DNA of 64,000 bases, taken from NCBI GenBank assembly GCA_944350085.1, contig CALVNY010000003.1:1-64000 (forward strand). The letters run 5' to 3'. Made by a program: the position numbers and the translations under genes. Under the pieces are notes generated by a model. The model had not been told where the DNA came from and searched no databases. It worked only from the letters and a program-made list of their open reading frames with translations. The stretch is from an uncultured Clostridia bacterium (GTDB lineage: Bacteria; Bacillota; Clostridia; Christensenellales; UBA1242). Shown here piece by piece: positions 25,080-34,800 of this stretch; the first letter of the stretch is position 1; each line of letters starts with the position of its first letter.

Positions 25080-26267
25080 CTAATTTTTGTTTTGAATAAT
25101 ATCAATTGCTGGTAGAACTTTTCCTTCAAACAATTTTAAGCTTGCTCCGCCACCTGTTGAAACATGTGTAACTTTTTTTGAATATCCCATATTTATTACA
25201 GCAGCAGCACTATCTCCGCCACCTACTATTGTAACCCCTTTACATTTTGCAAGTGCTTTTGCAACCTTTTTTGTTCCACAAGAAAATTCTGGCGTTTCAA
25301 ATATACCCATAGGACCATTCCATAAAACAAGTTTTGCTTTTTTTATTATTTTATAAAAAGTTTTTGCAGTCTTTTTTCCAATGTCAACACCTATTAAATT
25401 TTCAGGGATATTTACTCCATCTGTGTTTTCAATAATTGTTGGATTTTCAATGTTGTCACAAACAACATGATCCATAGGAAGAATAATATTTACTCCATTT
25501 TCTTCAGCATTGGTTAACATTGTTTTAACTTCTTTTAAATATTCTTTTTCAACTTTTGATTTTCCAACCTTATAACCCATTGCTTTTAAAAATGTGTAAG
25601 CCATTGCCCCACCAATCACAATGCTATCACAACCAGAATTTATAAATGAATTTACAATTCCAATTTTGTCACTAACCTTAGAACCACCTAGCACTGCAAC
25701 AAAAGGGTGTTTTGGATTTTCAATATTTTCAGTTATGTTCTTTAATTCCTTTTCAATTAAAAATCCCATTGCATTTGGTAAAAGTTTTGCAACCCCATAA
25801 GTTGATGCATGTTTTCTATGTGCAGTACCAAAAGCATCATTAACATAAACATCTGCCAACTTTGCTAATTTTTCAGCAAACTTTGGGTCATTTTCTTCCT
25901 CTTCACTGTGAAATCTAACATTTTCCAACATCAAAATTTCGCCTGGTTTTAAATTTTTGGAAAGTTTTGTTGCGTCTTTGCCAATTACATCACTTGACAT
26001 AATAACTGGCTTATTTAAAAGTTCACTAAGCCTTACAGCAACAGGTTTTAAACTATATTTACTATTAAATTCCCCTTCTGGCCTACCTAAATGACTGCAT
26101 ATAATTAAACTTGCACCTTTTTCTAGCAAATAATTAATTGTTGGTAGTTCTTCTTTAATTCTATTGTCATCTGTAATAACTCCATCTTTCATTGGAACAT
26201 TAAAATCGGCACGAAGTAGAACCTTCTTTTCAAACACATCAATATCTCTTATTGTAACTTTCCCCAT
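25080..26267 (-). CDS. pgk: phosphoglycerate kinase
   Basis: Pgk makes ATP from 1,3-bisphosphoglycerate in glycolysis. The 395-residue protein has the N-terminal substrate motif LLRADFNVPM, HLGRPEG, LENVRFHSEEEENDP, VLGGSKVSDKIG and the C-terminal nucleotide motif VGGGDSAAAV with STGGGASL. I start it at ATG 26267, five bases after GAGGAG; a GTG six bases upstream is too close to that site. The start lies inside the 3' end of dusB, so translation is coupled. No gapA is adjacent, unlike the usual gap-pgk-tpi order. Confidence 0.96.
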   Translation of the reverse strand: MGKVTIRDIDVFEKKVLLRADFNVPMKDGVITDDNRIKEELPTINYLLEKGASLIICSHLGRPEGEFNSKYSLKPVAVRLSELLNKPVIMSSDVIGKDATKLSKNLKPGEILMLENVRFHSEEEENDPKFAEKLAKLADVYVNDAFGTAHRKHASTYGVAKLLPNAMGFLIEKELKNITENIENPKHPFVAVLGGSKVSDKIGIVNSFINSGCDSIVIGGAMAYTFLKAMGYKVGKSKVEKEYLKEVKTMLTNAEENGVNIILPMDHVVCDNIENPTIIENTDGVNIPENLIGVDIGKKTAKTFYKIIKKAKLVLWNGPMGIFETPEFSCGTKKVAKALAKCKGVTIVGGGDSAAAVINMGYSKKVTHVSTGGGASLKLFEGKVLPAIDIIQNKN

Positions 26268-27205
26268 AAACACTCCTCATTTTTTTCTAATAATTTTATT
26301 ACATCTTCAATTTTTGTAATTTCAGTAACTTGTTTTTTTATTTCCGTTGCGTTTTTACAACCTTTTAAATACCAAAGTATATGCTTACGCATATGTTTTA
26401 CAACAAAGTTTTCATTAAAATTTTCAAGCAAAATTTTATAATGCAATTTTATCATTTCAAGTTTTGTTAAATCTATTTCTTTATCAAGTAATTTTGCAAA
26501 AATTTCAGGGTTCCCAAGTGCACCTCTGCCAATCATTACAGCATCAACACCTGTTTTTAACATTTCATTGTATGACTCTTTATCAACAACATCACCACTT
26601 CCAATTACAGGAATTTTAACAGCACCCTTTACTTCTCTTATTATATCATAATTTGCTTTGCCACTATAAAACTCACTTCTAAGCCTTGGGTGAATTGTGA
26701 TTGCACTTGCCCCTGCTTCTTCACACATTTTGGCAAATTCAACTGCATTGTTTTTTTCGTAACCTGCTCTAAATTTTACTGTTATAGGTTTATTTGTTCC
26801 TTTAACACAGGCTTCAATTATTGATTTTGCAAGTGGCAAATTTTCCATTAACTTAGAGCCATCGCCATTTTTTACCACTTTTGGAGCAGGACACCCCATG
26901 TTTATGTCAATAATGTCAAATTTATCGAGTTCTTTAAATTTTACAACTTCTTTAAAAACTTCGGGGTCGTTGCCAAAAAGTTGAACAACTTTTATTTTTT
27001 CAATTTCATCTGTTTTTAATAAATCATAAGTGTTTTTGCTTTTGTACTTTAAACCCTTAACACTTACCATTTCAGAAACGGCAAAATCTGCACCAAAATG
27101 TATTGCCAAATGTTTTAAACCCAAATCTGTAACTGATGCCATAGGTGCTAAAATTAAGTTGTTTTTACATATTATATTGCCAATTTCCATATTTAATTTT
27201 AACAT
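26249..27205 (-). CDS. dusB: tRNA-dihydrouridine synthase (DusB family)
   Basis: This FMN enzyme reduces uridines in the tRNA D loop. The 318-residue protein opens with LILAPMASVTDLGL, has the catalytic cysteine in NMGCPAPKVVKNGDGS (Cys105), the IKVKFRAG-like segment, IPVIGSGDV and the phosphate-binding MIGRGALGNP. It has no clear ribosome site, so ATG 27205 or the ATG five codons later could be the start. It heads the pgk-tpiA operon. A TATAAT sits at 27282-27287 on the minus strand. Confidence 0.9.
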   Translation of the reverse strand: MLKLNMEIGNIICKNNLILAPMASVTDLGLKHLAIHFGADFAVSEMVSVKGLKYKSKNTYDLLKTDEIEKIKVVQLFGNDPEVFKEVVKFKELDKFDIIDINMGCPAPKVVKNGDGSKLMENLPLAKSIIEACVKGTNKPITVKFRAGYEKNNAVEFAKMCEEAGASAITIHPRLRSEFYSGKANYDIIREVKGAVKIPVIGSGDVVDKESYNEMLKTGVDAVMIGRGALGNPEIFAKLLDKEIDLTKLEMIKLHYKILLENFNENFVVKHMRKHILWYLKGCKNATEIKKQVTEITKIEDVIKLLEKNEECLWGKLQ

Positions 27206-27350
27206 AAAATTAATGTTTATGTTAAATAAAAAATACTATATTAATTTAATATTAATAATAATTATATATTAATATTTAAAAATTATAACAATTTCATTTT
27301 ATAACAAGTTTTAATTAATATTTGGTTAATAGTTTAAATTTTAAAAAAAT

Positions 27351-27378
27351 AAAAGACCAAGTTAAAACTTGGCCTTTT
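27351..27378 (-). terminator. terminator of the first HU gene
   Basis: An eleven-base stem with one G-T-type mismatch (27351-27361 with 27368-27378) lies 16 bases after the HU stop, with a T-rich tail on the minus strand. The 27206-27350 spacer before dusB has no gene. Confidence 0.75.
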
Positions 27379-27393
27379 AAATGAATTTTTATT

Positions 27394-27672
27394 TTAGCGT
27401 TTGTTAACAGCATCTTTTAAAGCTTTACCAACTTTAAATGCAGGTGCTTTGCAAGCAGGAACTTGAACAACTTCTTTTGTTCTTGGATTGATGCTTTCGC
27501 GTTTTGCTCTTTGTTTAACAACAAATTTACCGAAACCAGCGATTGCTACTTCTTCTCCTTTAACTAAACAGTTAACTGTGTTAGAAACAAAAGAGTCCAA
27601 TACTGCGTTAACTTCTTTTTGTGTTAAAGCAGTTTCTTCTGCAATTGCTCTTACTAAATCAGCTTTATTCAT
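27394..27672 (-). CDS. hup: DNA-binding protein HU
   Basis: The 92-residue protein is a canonical HU: two N-terminal helices (MNKADLVRAIAEETALTQKE), the beta saddle with GFGKFVVKQRAKRESINPRTKE (the DNA-intercalating RxNP region), and a C-terminal helix ending KALKDAVNKR. It bends and compacts DNA as a dimer. It has a strong AAGGAG site and its own promoter. A diverged paralogue lies immediately upstream. Confidence 0.96.
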   Translation of the reverse strand: MNKADLVRAIAEETALTQKEVNAVLDSFVSNTVNCLVKGEEVAIAGFGKFVVKQRAKRESINPRTKEVVQVPACKAPAFKVGKALKDAVNKR

Positions 27673-27707
27673 AAAAAATTCTCCTTATGTTAAATTTTGT
27701 ATAATTA

Positions 27708-27735
27708 ATTGTACCATAAATTGTAATTTAGTCAA
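27708..27735 (-). promoter_or_regulatory. promoter of hup
   Basis: TTGACT (27730-27735), a 16-base spacer and TACAAT (27708-27713) lie 36 bases before the hup start. Confidence 0.65.
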
Positions 27736-27818
27736 AGCAAATAGCATAATTTTTTGGCTTTAATAAAAGAAATTTTTAATTTTTTATTTTGTTAAATTTT
27801 TAATATTTTTTAAAAAAT

Positions 27819-28097
27819 TTAATAGTTTCCAACTGCTTCTTTTAAATTTTTTCCGGCTTTAAAATTTGGTGTTTTTCTTGCTTTAAGCAAAACAGTTTTT
27901 CTTAAATGTGGATTAAAACTATTTCTTGCTTTTTTGTTTTTAACTTCAAACTTGCCAAAACCTGCTAAGTTTATACTTTCCCCTCTACTTAAAGATTTTG
28001 ACACCACACTTGTTAGTGCGTTTAAACACATGTTACAATCCTTTTTGGTTAACTTGCAAACTTTTGAAAGTTCGGTTACTAATTCTGCTTTATTCAT
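27819..28097 (-). CDS. second, diverged HU-family protein
   Basis: This 92-residue paralogue keeps the HU fold (MNKAELVTELSKVCKLTKKD, LAGFGKFEVKNKKARNSFNPH, FKAGKNLKEAV) but is more basic and has three cysteines in its first half, which the main HU largely lacks. ATG 28097 is chosen because AGGAG is eight bases upstream; the ATG two codons earlier is too close. It lies between hup and the SpoVB-like gene. It may form heterodimers with HU or serve a specialised stage; that is inference. Confidence 0.88.
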   Translation of the reverse strand: MNKAELVTELSKVCKLTKKDCNMCLNALTSVVSKSLSRGESINLAGFGKFEVKNKKARNSFNPHLRKTVLLKARKTPNFKAGKNLKEAVGNY

Positions 28098-28141
28098 AAA
28101 CATATCTCCTTTTTGTTTAATAATTACCTAATGGAGTGATG

Positions 28142-29752
28142 TTATACAACTTTTTTTGATTTTTTAATAAATTTTGGAAAAACCTCTCTTTCTTCTTTGC
28201 TGAAACTTTTAAGCAAAAATATCAATATAAAATAGAATAAAACACCAACAATTGCACTTAAAACAAAATAAATGTAAATGTTTGTATCAAGCAACAATTC
28301 TCTTAAAATAACTGATATTGTGCTTGCAATTGTAATTGCAAAAATAGGTGCTAAAAACATTTGATAAACTCCAAACTTTAAATAAATGTATTTTCTAACA
28401 TTTAACAAACATATTATGCTTGCTATTGTTAAAAATACTATGTTTGAAATTGCAACTCCAAAAATATTTATTTTTGAATTTGAAACAAGCACAAAAACTA
28501 AAATAAATCTTACAATTAATGCAATACTTAAAGCAATCAATGGCAAAACAGGTTTGTTAATTGCTTGCAAAATTGCCGTAAATGTTTGCAAAAATCCGTA
28601 ATAAATTATTGTACAACTTGAAATTATAAGCAACTTATAAGCAAATTCAAACTCATTAATTACTATACTATCAAGCCCCCTACTATAAAGCAAATAAATT
28701 ATATCTTTTGAATATAGCATCAAAAAAATGACACATGGCAAGGAAATTAAAAATGCAACTTTTATGAACATTGAACATTTAAAACACACTTGTTCTTTGT
28801 CTTCATTTACAACCATACTGCTTAAATTAGGGACTATTGCAGTAGACAAAGATGCTGTTAAAATTACAGGGATATTAACAAGTGAAGTTACAATTCCATT
28901 ATTTAGACCATACAAACTTGTTGCTACTGCACTAGTAAATCCTCCTTTTATTAATAAATTTATTACCATAAAACTATCAAAAAAGGATGTTATTGGAATT
29001 ATAATTGCACTTAAAGTTGCAGGCATAGAATATTTAAAAATTAATTTAAAAGCACTAGAAAATGTGTAGGTTTGTTGCGGTTGATTGCTGTCAACATAAG
29101 CAAAACTATTTTTCTTTTTAAATACTAAATAATTAATAAAAAGCAAGAGCAAAGACACAAATTCACTAATTGTTACACCTAAAACTGCACCAAAAACAGA
29201 AAATTCTATTCCGTAATCTAAAAACAAAATTGAAAAATATAATCCAAAAACAACTTTTACAATTTGTTCAATAATAAATGAAAATGATGTTGGAAACATA
29301 TTTTCAAGACCTTGGAAAAAGGCTCTAACTATTGCAATTATGGAAGAAAAAATAAGTGCTGGAGCAATGGCTATGTATGCTAATTTTGCGTTTATGTTTC
29401 CTTGTAATACACTAATTTGCTGTGAAAATACAACCATTAAAAGTGCACCAATTAAACTTAAAATTAGAGAATAAAGTAGTGCAACTTTAAAAATTATAAT
29501 TTCATTTTTTCTGCATTTTTTTGCTCTTTCTTTTGCAATAATGGTTGAAACGGCAGTGCCAATTCCCGAACTGCATAGAACTAAAAGCAATGAGTAAAAT
29601 GGGAATACTAAGTAATATACCCCCATACCATTTGCACCTAAAATATTTGTTAATGGGATTTTGTAAATTGCACCAATTGCTTTTGCTAATATACCTGCAA
29701 TGGCAAGTATTGATGCACCAATAAAAATGTTTCTGCTGGCATTTTTTTTCAT
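28142..29752 (-). CDS. SpoVB/YabM-type MOP-superfamily flippase
   Basis: The 536-residue protein has about fourteen membrane helices and the N-terminal pattern of polysaccharide flippases (IGAIYKIPLTNILGANGMGVYYLVFPFYSLLLV). SpoVB and its paralogues move lipid-linked precursors during spore cortex or polysaccharide synthesis. Its start overlaps the spoVT stop by four bases (ATGA), and the same spoVT-flippase neighbourhood is known in Bacillus subtilis, where the flippase is YabM. The transported substrate cannot be read from sequence. Confidence 0.82.
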   Translation of the reverse strand: MKKNASRNIFIGASILAIAGILAKAIGAIYKIPLTNILGANGMGVYYLVFPFYSLLLVLCSSGIGTAVSTIIAKERAKKCRKNEIIIFKVALLYSLILSLIGALLMVVFSQQISVLQGNINAKLAYIAIAPALIFSSIIAIVRAFFQGLENMFPTSFSFIIEQIVKVVFGLYFSILFLDYGIEFSVFGAVLGVTISEFVSLLLLFINYLVFKKKNSFAYVDSNQPQQTYTFSSAFKLIFKYSMPATLSAIIIPITSFFDSFMVINLLIKGGFTSAVATSLYGLNNGIVTSLVNIPVILTASLSTAIVPNLSSMVVNEDKEQVCFKCSMFIKVAFLISLPCVIFLMLYSKDIIYLLYSRGLDSIVINEFEFAYKLLIISSCTIIYYGFLQTFTAILQAINKPVLPLIALSIALIVRFILVFVLVSNSKINIFGVAISNIVFLTIASIICLLNVRKYIYLKFGVYQMFLAPIFAITIASTISVILRELLLDTNIYIYFVLSAIVGVLFYFILIFLLKSFSKEEREVFPKFIKKSKKVV

Positions 29753-30276
29753 ACTTCACCCAAAAAATTTGAAAATACTTGACAACATTTTAAGTCGTTT
29801 GTTGTGATTTCTTTTTCGTTTAATGAATACAAAATAATTCCACCAACAACATCACCTTCGCAAATTATTGGTATAATTGCTTGCGAAGTGTAAATGCTTG
29901 TGTCATTTGAATATATGGACATCATCATTGAAACTGATTTTTGCAATATGTAATTTTTTCTATTAAAAAAGTTTTTTATTATATTTTCATTTAATAGTTT
30001 GTTATTAAGTGTTTTTTTGTTGCTTGCCACAATCTTTTCAGTGTCACATATTAAAACATTAAATTCTAAAACTCTACTTAAACTTTCACATATTATATTT
30101 GCAAATTCGTAAATACTGCTTATTTTCGAATACTTGCTTAAAACTATTTCACCACTTTTTAAAATATTAATTTCAAGAGTTGAGCCTTCGTGCAATCTAT
30201 ATGTTTTTCTAATTTCTTTTGGAATTACAATTCTACCTAACTCATCTACTCTCCTTATAATACCACCTGTTTCCAT
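29749..30276 (-). CDS. spoVT: stage V sporulation protein T, AbrB-type regulator
   Basis: The 175-residue protein has an N-terminal AbrB swapped-hairpin DNA-binding domain (GGIIRRVDELGRIVIPKEIRKT, residues 4-25, then LHEGSTLEI) and a C-terminal GAF-like domain, which is the SpoVT layout and length. SpoVT adjusts sigma-G-dependent gene expression in the forespore. Its presence argues that this organism or its recent ancestors form spores. A strong AAGGAGA site precedes the ATG, and it is translationally coupled to the flippase. Confidence 0.9.
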   Translation of the reverse strand: METGGIIRRVDELGRIVIPKEIRKTYRLHEGSTLEINILKSGEIVLSKYSKISSIYEFANIICESLSRVLEFNVLICDTEKIVASNKKTLNNKLLNENIIKNFFNRKNYILQKSVSMMMSIYSNDTSIYTSQAIIPIICEGDVVGGIILYSLNEKEITTNDLKCCQVFSNFLGEV

Positions 30277-30375
30277 AACTTCTCCTTTACCTTTTCTAAT
30301 CTTTAATTTTCCAAAATTTACTATTTCTAATGTTAGTATTTGAAAAGTTATGTTAAATATTCTATAAAATAAAAA

Positions 30376-30398
30376 AAGATTACAATTAATGTAATCTT
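30376..30398 (-). terminator. terminator of the 75-residue membrane protein
   Basis: A perfect nine-base stem (30376-30384 with 30390-30398) overlaps the stop codon of the gene and is followed on the minus strand by TTTTTTATTTT. Confidence 0.8.
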
Positions 30399-30624
30399 AT
30401 TCTACTTTCCATTTTTTTGAAAAATAATTAATTATTAATATGTCTATAAGCAAAAATATTGCACATAATGCAATCAATATAAATGCTGTCACAAAAATTC
30501 TAGTTGAAGTTTTTTCAAAATTAAAAACAAACGCACACAAATATATTGCCACAGCAAATACCACAATATTTATTACAATAATAAAATAATACAAGTTTAA
30601 TAACTTTTTATCGTTCTTTTCCAT
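30397..30624 (-). CDS. small two-helix membrane protein, unrecognised
   Basis: The 75-residue protein has two hydrophobic helices (about residues 8-30 and 40-65), a charged N-terminus (MEKNDKK) and a basic end. No family is recognised. It has an AAAAGG ribosome site and a terminator that begins at its stop codon, which supports a real gene. Confidence 0.6.
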   Translation of the reverse strand: MEKNDKKLLNLYYFIIVINIVVFAVAIYLCAFVFNFEKTSTRIFVTAFILIALCAIFLLIDILIINYFSKKWKVE

Positions 30625-30690
30625 ATTAACCTTTTAAAATAATATATTATAGTATATCATAAAATTTGCAAATTTTAAATAAATATTACA

Positions 30691-30720
30691 AAAAAGCACA
30701 AAGAAAACTTTGTGCTTTTT
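30691..30720 (-). terminator. terminator of the DUF975-like gene
   Basis: A perfect thirteen-base stem (30691-30703 with 30708-30720) with a four-A loop lies 30 bases after the stop at 30752. Confidence 0.85.
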
Positions 30721-30751
30721 GTAAGTTATTTTGTAATTTTAAAGATTATTT

Positions 30752-31651
30752 TTATTTTTTATTGTTTTTAGTGTTTTCTTTTTTTTCTTCTACAACTTTT
30801 TCAACTTTATTTTCTTCAAGTGTTACATCTTTAGTTTCTTCAGTTGTTTTTGTGGTTGTTTGTTCTTTTTCACAATTAGAGCAAGTTCCATTTGAACAAT
30901 TTTTTGAATTTGCTTTTGCTTTGCGTTTTTCTATAACTTTTTGATTGTTTTCTCTAATATAATTATCTGCATATTCTTTTGATGGTAAACAATTTAAATA
31001 AAATTCCATTTGTGTTGCTTGATACAAAACATTAACCAAAGTTAAAAGAATAATTCCAACTATAACAACTAAAATTCCTAAAAATATGCTTAATGCAAAG
31101 TTTGATGCATATAAAGTGCTAATTGGCACAAATAATAATCCACAAGCAGCAATTATTAAAGCCATTAAAAAATATAACAAAATTTTGTATGACAAAACCA
31201 AAGTTTTGTTTCCAATCATACGAGTTGAATTTTCATTAAATGCACCTAATATACTTGTTTCCTTTTGGTCGGACAAAATATGCATATTAACGCAATAATA
31301 AATCACAAAAACAATGCTTGGGAATATTAATAAAATAAATCCTATAACCATACAAATTATATTAATAATGCCCATTAAAGTTGCTGCACCAAATTTGCTG
31401 TAATTTGAAAAAATCACTTTTAAATTTGGATTTTCACCTTTAAATAATTTTTTGTAGTATTCAATTAAACCATAAAATAAGTAACCACTAAAAAACAAAG
31501 CCAAAACAATACCAATGTAATATGGAATAAATGAAATGGCAACAAGTGGAGCAATTACAACTAGAGTTGCTAAAAATGCTTTTCCAAAGTTTCCTTTTAA
31601 TTTTTTGCAAGCAGTGTTCATTAAAGTAAAACAATTAACATTTGTATTCAT
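30752..31651 (-). CDS. DUF975-like multi-pass membrane protein with cysteine tail
   Basis: The 299-residue protein has about five or six membrane helices in its first 215 residues, in the pattern of DUF975 proteins (paired helices with an amphipathic link, a VIYYCVNMHIL segment, and LYQATQMEFY after the last helix). The C-terminal 80 residues are cytoplasmic, with a compact cysteine group CSNGTCSNCE near residue 253, followed by a Lys/Glu/Thr low-complexity end. The cysteines could bind a metal; that is inference. The function of the family is unknown. The ATG has an AGGAGAG site. Confidence 0.65.
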   Translation of the reverse strand: MNTNVNCFTLMNTACKKLKGNFGKAFLATLVVIAPLVAISFIPYYIGIVLALFFSGYLFYGLIEYYKKLFKGENPNLKVIFSNYSKFGAATLMGIINIICMVIGFILLIFPSIVFVIYYCVNMHILSDQKETSILGAFNENSTRMIGNKTLVLSYKILLYFLMALIIAACGLLFVPISTLYASNFALSIFLGILVVIVGIILLTLVNVLYQATQMEFYLNCLPSKEYADNYIRENNQKVIEKRKAKANSKNCSNGTCSNCEKEQTTTKTTEETKDVTLEENKVEKVVEEKKENTKNNKK

Positions 31652-31775
31652 ATTTCACTCTCCTACTTTCTTATCTATTTAAAGTATACACTTTTTTTTA
31701 GTATTTAACAAACATAATAAAATAATTAATTTATTTTTTGATTTTAATAATTTTTTATAAATTATAATATAAAAA

Positions 31776-31801
31776 AAGAAAAGGCTTTTAAGCCTTTTCT
31801 T
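31776..31801 (-). terminator. terminator of the giant surface-protein gene
   Basis: A twelve-base self-complementary stem (31776-31787 with 31790-31801) overlaps the stop codon at 31800 and is followed on the minus strand by a T run. Confidence 0.75.
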
Positions 31802-34800
31802 ATTTTGTTAATGTACAAGAAATTTCTGAACTTGTGTAAATTATGTCCTCACCATTTTTTACAGTTAATTTTAAAATTGCATTAACATAATTTGGATACT
31901 GACCATCAACATCTCCATAAGTTAATGTAATAACTCCGTTTGATATTGTTGCAGTAACAACCAATCCACTAAATTGGTCAGGTCCACAAGCGTAAGATAT
32001 TACTTCAACTTGGATTGTTAAATTTGTATATTCTTTACTTTCGTCACTAGCATTTACAACCTTAATCGGAGCATCTGTATTGATTTGAGTAGAGCCAGAA
32101 TCGCTTGTTATATTTATTTCTTTAGAATTAAATAAATTTAACAATTTAGTGTTTTGTTCTAATTTTAATACTGAATTAGAATTAAATACACATTCTACAC
32201 CATTAATTTCATTAGTATATGAAACATTGAATATTATTTCTTTTGTTTCCAACAAATATAAACTATTTTCAATAACAACTTTGTCGGACTCAATAGTTAC
32301 ATATTCATTGTCCTCAACATTTGCTAATTCAATTACAATTTCACCACTAGAATCAGCAGTAATCAATGAATTTGAAGCATTGTTTATTTGAACGCTCTGT
32401 TCACTTGTTAACTCTGGGTCTAAGGTTAATGAAACATTATTAGCAACAAAATTAATTTTTGGTGTAACCGTTACATTGTAAGTGTTTGAAACTATATTAT
32501 CATTAAATGTTGCCTGTACATCAATAATAAGTTCTTGACTATATGAAAATTTTGAATAATCAATTTTTAAAATATATTTATTAGATTGTTCATCTTTTTC
32601 AATAACTGCAAAGTTTGTTGTGTTTTGCAATCTAAATGTGTAATCTGTTGCTTGAATTTGTCCATTTTCTGTGCCATATTTTGAAGAAAGTTCTACAATA
32701 CCAATTGTGTCATTATCTTGTGTTGGCTCTTCAACATTAAATGTTTCTTTACCATTATATAGAATTTCCCAACTTGTTTCAACTGGCAACACATAGAAAG
32801 TGATGTTTGTTTGTAAATTATTATTTGAATTTACAATAAATGTAAATGGAGTTCTATGTAATCCTATGTTTGTGCTATAGAATGGTATTAATGTTATATT
32901 ATTTCCATTTTGAACATATTTATCGTTTTCTCCAGTACTTGAAATACTAAATGTTAATCCATTTTTAACAAGTTCAACACTTTCAACATTTATAACATAA
33001 TTTGTGCTAGTTATTAAAACTTTGTTGGTTTCCATATTTACATTGTAACTACCATTGTATTCAACACCACCAGTTAATTGTGATTGAAGAATATAAGTTG
33101 TTCCTTCTCCATCAGGTATGCTAATAATATAATATTTGCCCAAGTTAGTATCAACATATTTATTTGAATCTTCAGTTTTAATATCTAAAGAAGTTGATTC
33201 AGTTATTTCAACATATTCCGATGAAATTACATAATTGCCTGAATATTCTTCACCACTTGCATTAACCAACTTGTTAGTTCCTGTTGAAGTTGATTGAATA
33301 TAATATTTTGAAGCCCCAATCATTATATAGTTGTTTTGAACAATATAGTTTACCAATTCAGTTAAATCAATTGTTCCTTCATTGCTATTATAAATGTTTA
33401 AAACTTTTGTATTGTCTGACAAAGTTAAATCTATTAATGAATCAAATGAAGCAACTACACTGCCTGCAATTTTAACATCTTCACCATCAACTTCTCCAAC
33501 TTGTACCTTTTTATAATCATATACAATATTGTTAATTACATAATATTCGTTATTATTATATGTAAAGGTTTTAACTGCATCAATTGGCGATAGTATTGCG
33601 TTATTATTAAATGAAACAAACGCACTTACAATTTCCGATACTCCACCAATAGTGAACTTAATTTCAAATTTTGAAACTACTGAACTATGAATATTAAACA
33701 CAACAGTTTGACCAGACAATGTTGCATAGTTGTTTGCAACTGAAATAGTGAACAATTTTGATAAATCTTCTTTGTCTATTAAAACTTTTGTGCTGTCACC
33801 ACTATCAAATGTTGCATTTTGAACTAATGTAACATTTAGTAGTGTGTACAAATTAACAACATTATCGTTATTATTTCTAACAATCACTGAATATGGATTA
33901 TCAGAATTGTAACTAGATGTAACAGAACTTATTACACTTAGTAGTTCAATAACAATTTCTCCATTAGTTCCTGGTGTGTAGTAATATTCATGAGCATATT
34001 TACCATCAATCAAATTATCGGCAAATACTCCACAATACTTAATGTTACCCTCATCTGCAATATATCTTAAATTTAGATAATATGGAATTCTAACTTCAGT
34101 TGTTTCGCTTACAGCCTTAAATTTTATACCACTAGATGTTATTGTGTAATAGTCTGTTTCACATTCTTCAAATAGCAAATATGCTATTGTTTTTTCACCA
34201 GCACTATTTAGAACATCAATAGACATACTATTTGTAGTTAAAGGTTCAGAATCTGATGCTTTGTAACTTTGTTCTAATATTGTTCCTTCCATTGTGTTGA
34301 AAGCTTTAAATTCAACTGAACTTCCACCATAAATAGAAAGTTTTTGTTTAGAATTTGTTGAATCACCAACACTTGTTTGATAATTTATTGTTACACCATT
34401 ATTTGCACTAATGTTTGGTTGAAATGCTATGTTGTAAATCCTACTATATGATGCACCATTTTGCCATGTAATTAAAATTTTTACTTTAACCATGGTATTT
34501 ACCTTGTTAGTTGGCAAATATACCAATGCACCTGTGTTTGGATTTAGCGCATTAACAATATTGCTTTCATCTTCTTCAATGCTAAATAATATTGTTGTAC
34601 CACTTCTAAAATCAATATTGTTTCCATAATAATCAGTTATATAAATTGGATAACTTGAACTATTTTTTTGGTCATCCCATAGATATAATGTTTCTCTATT
34701 GTTTGTTATTCCATCATTAACTTTAATTGGAGCACTAATTTGTGTTCTATATATTGTTGGAGCAGATGATGTTTCATAATCAAATACAATTTTTACATTT

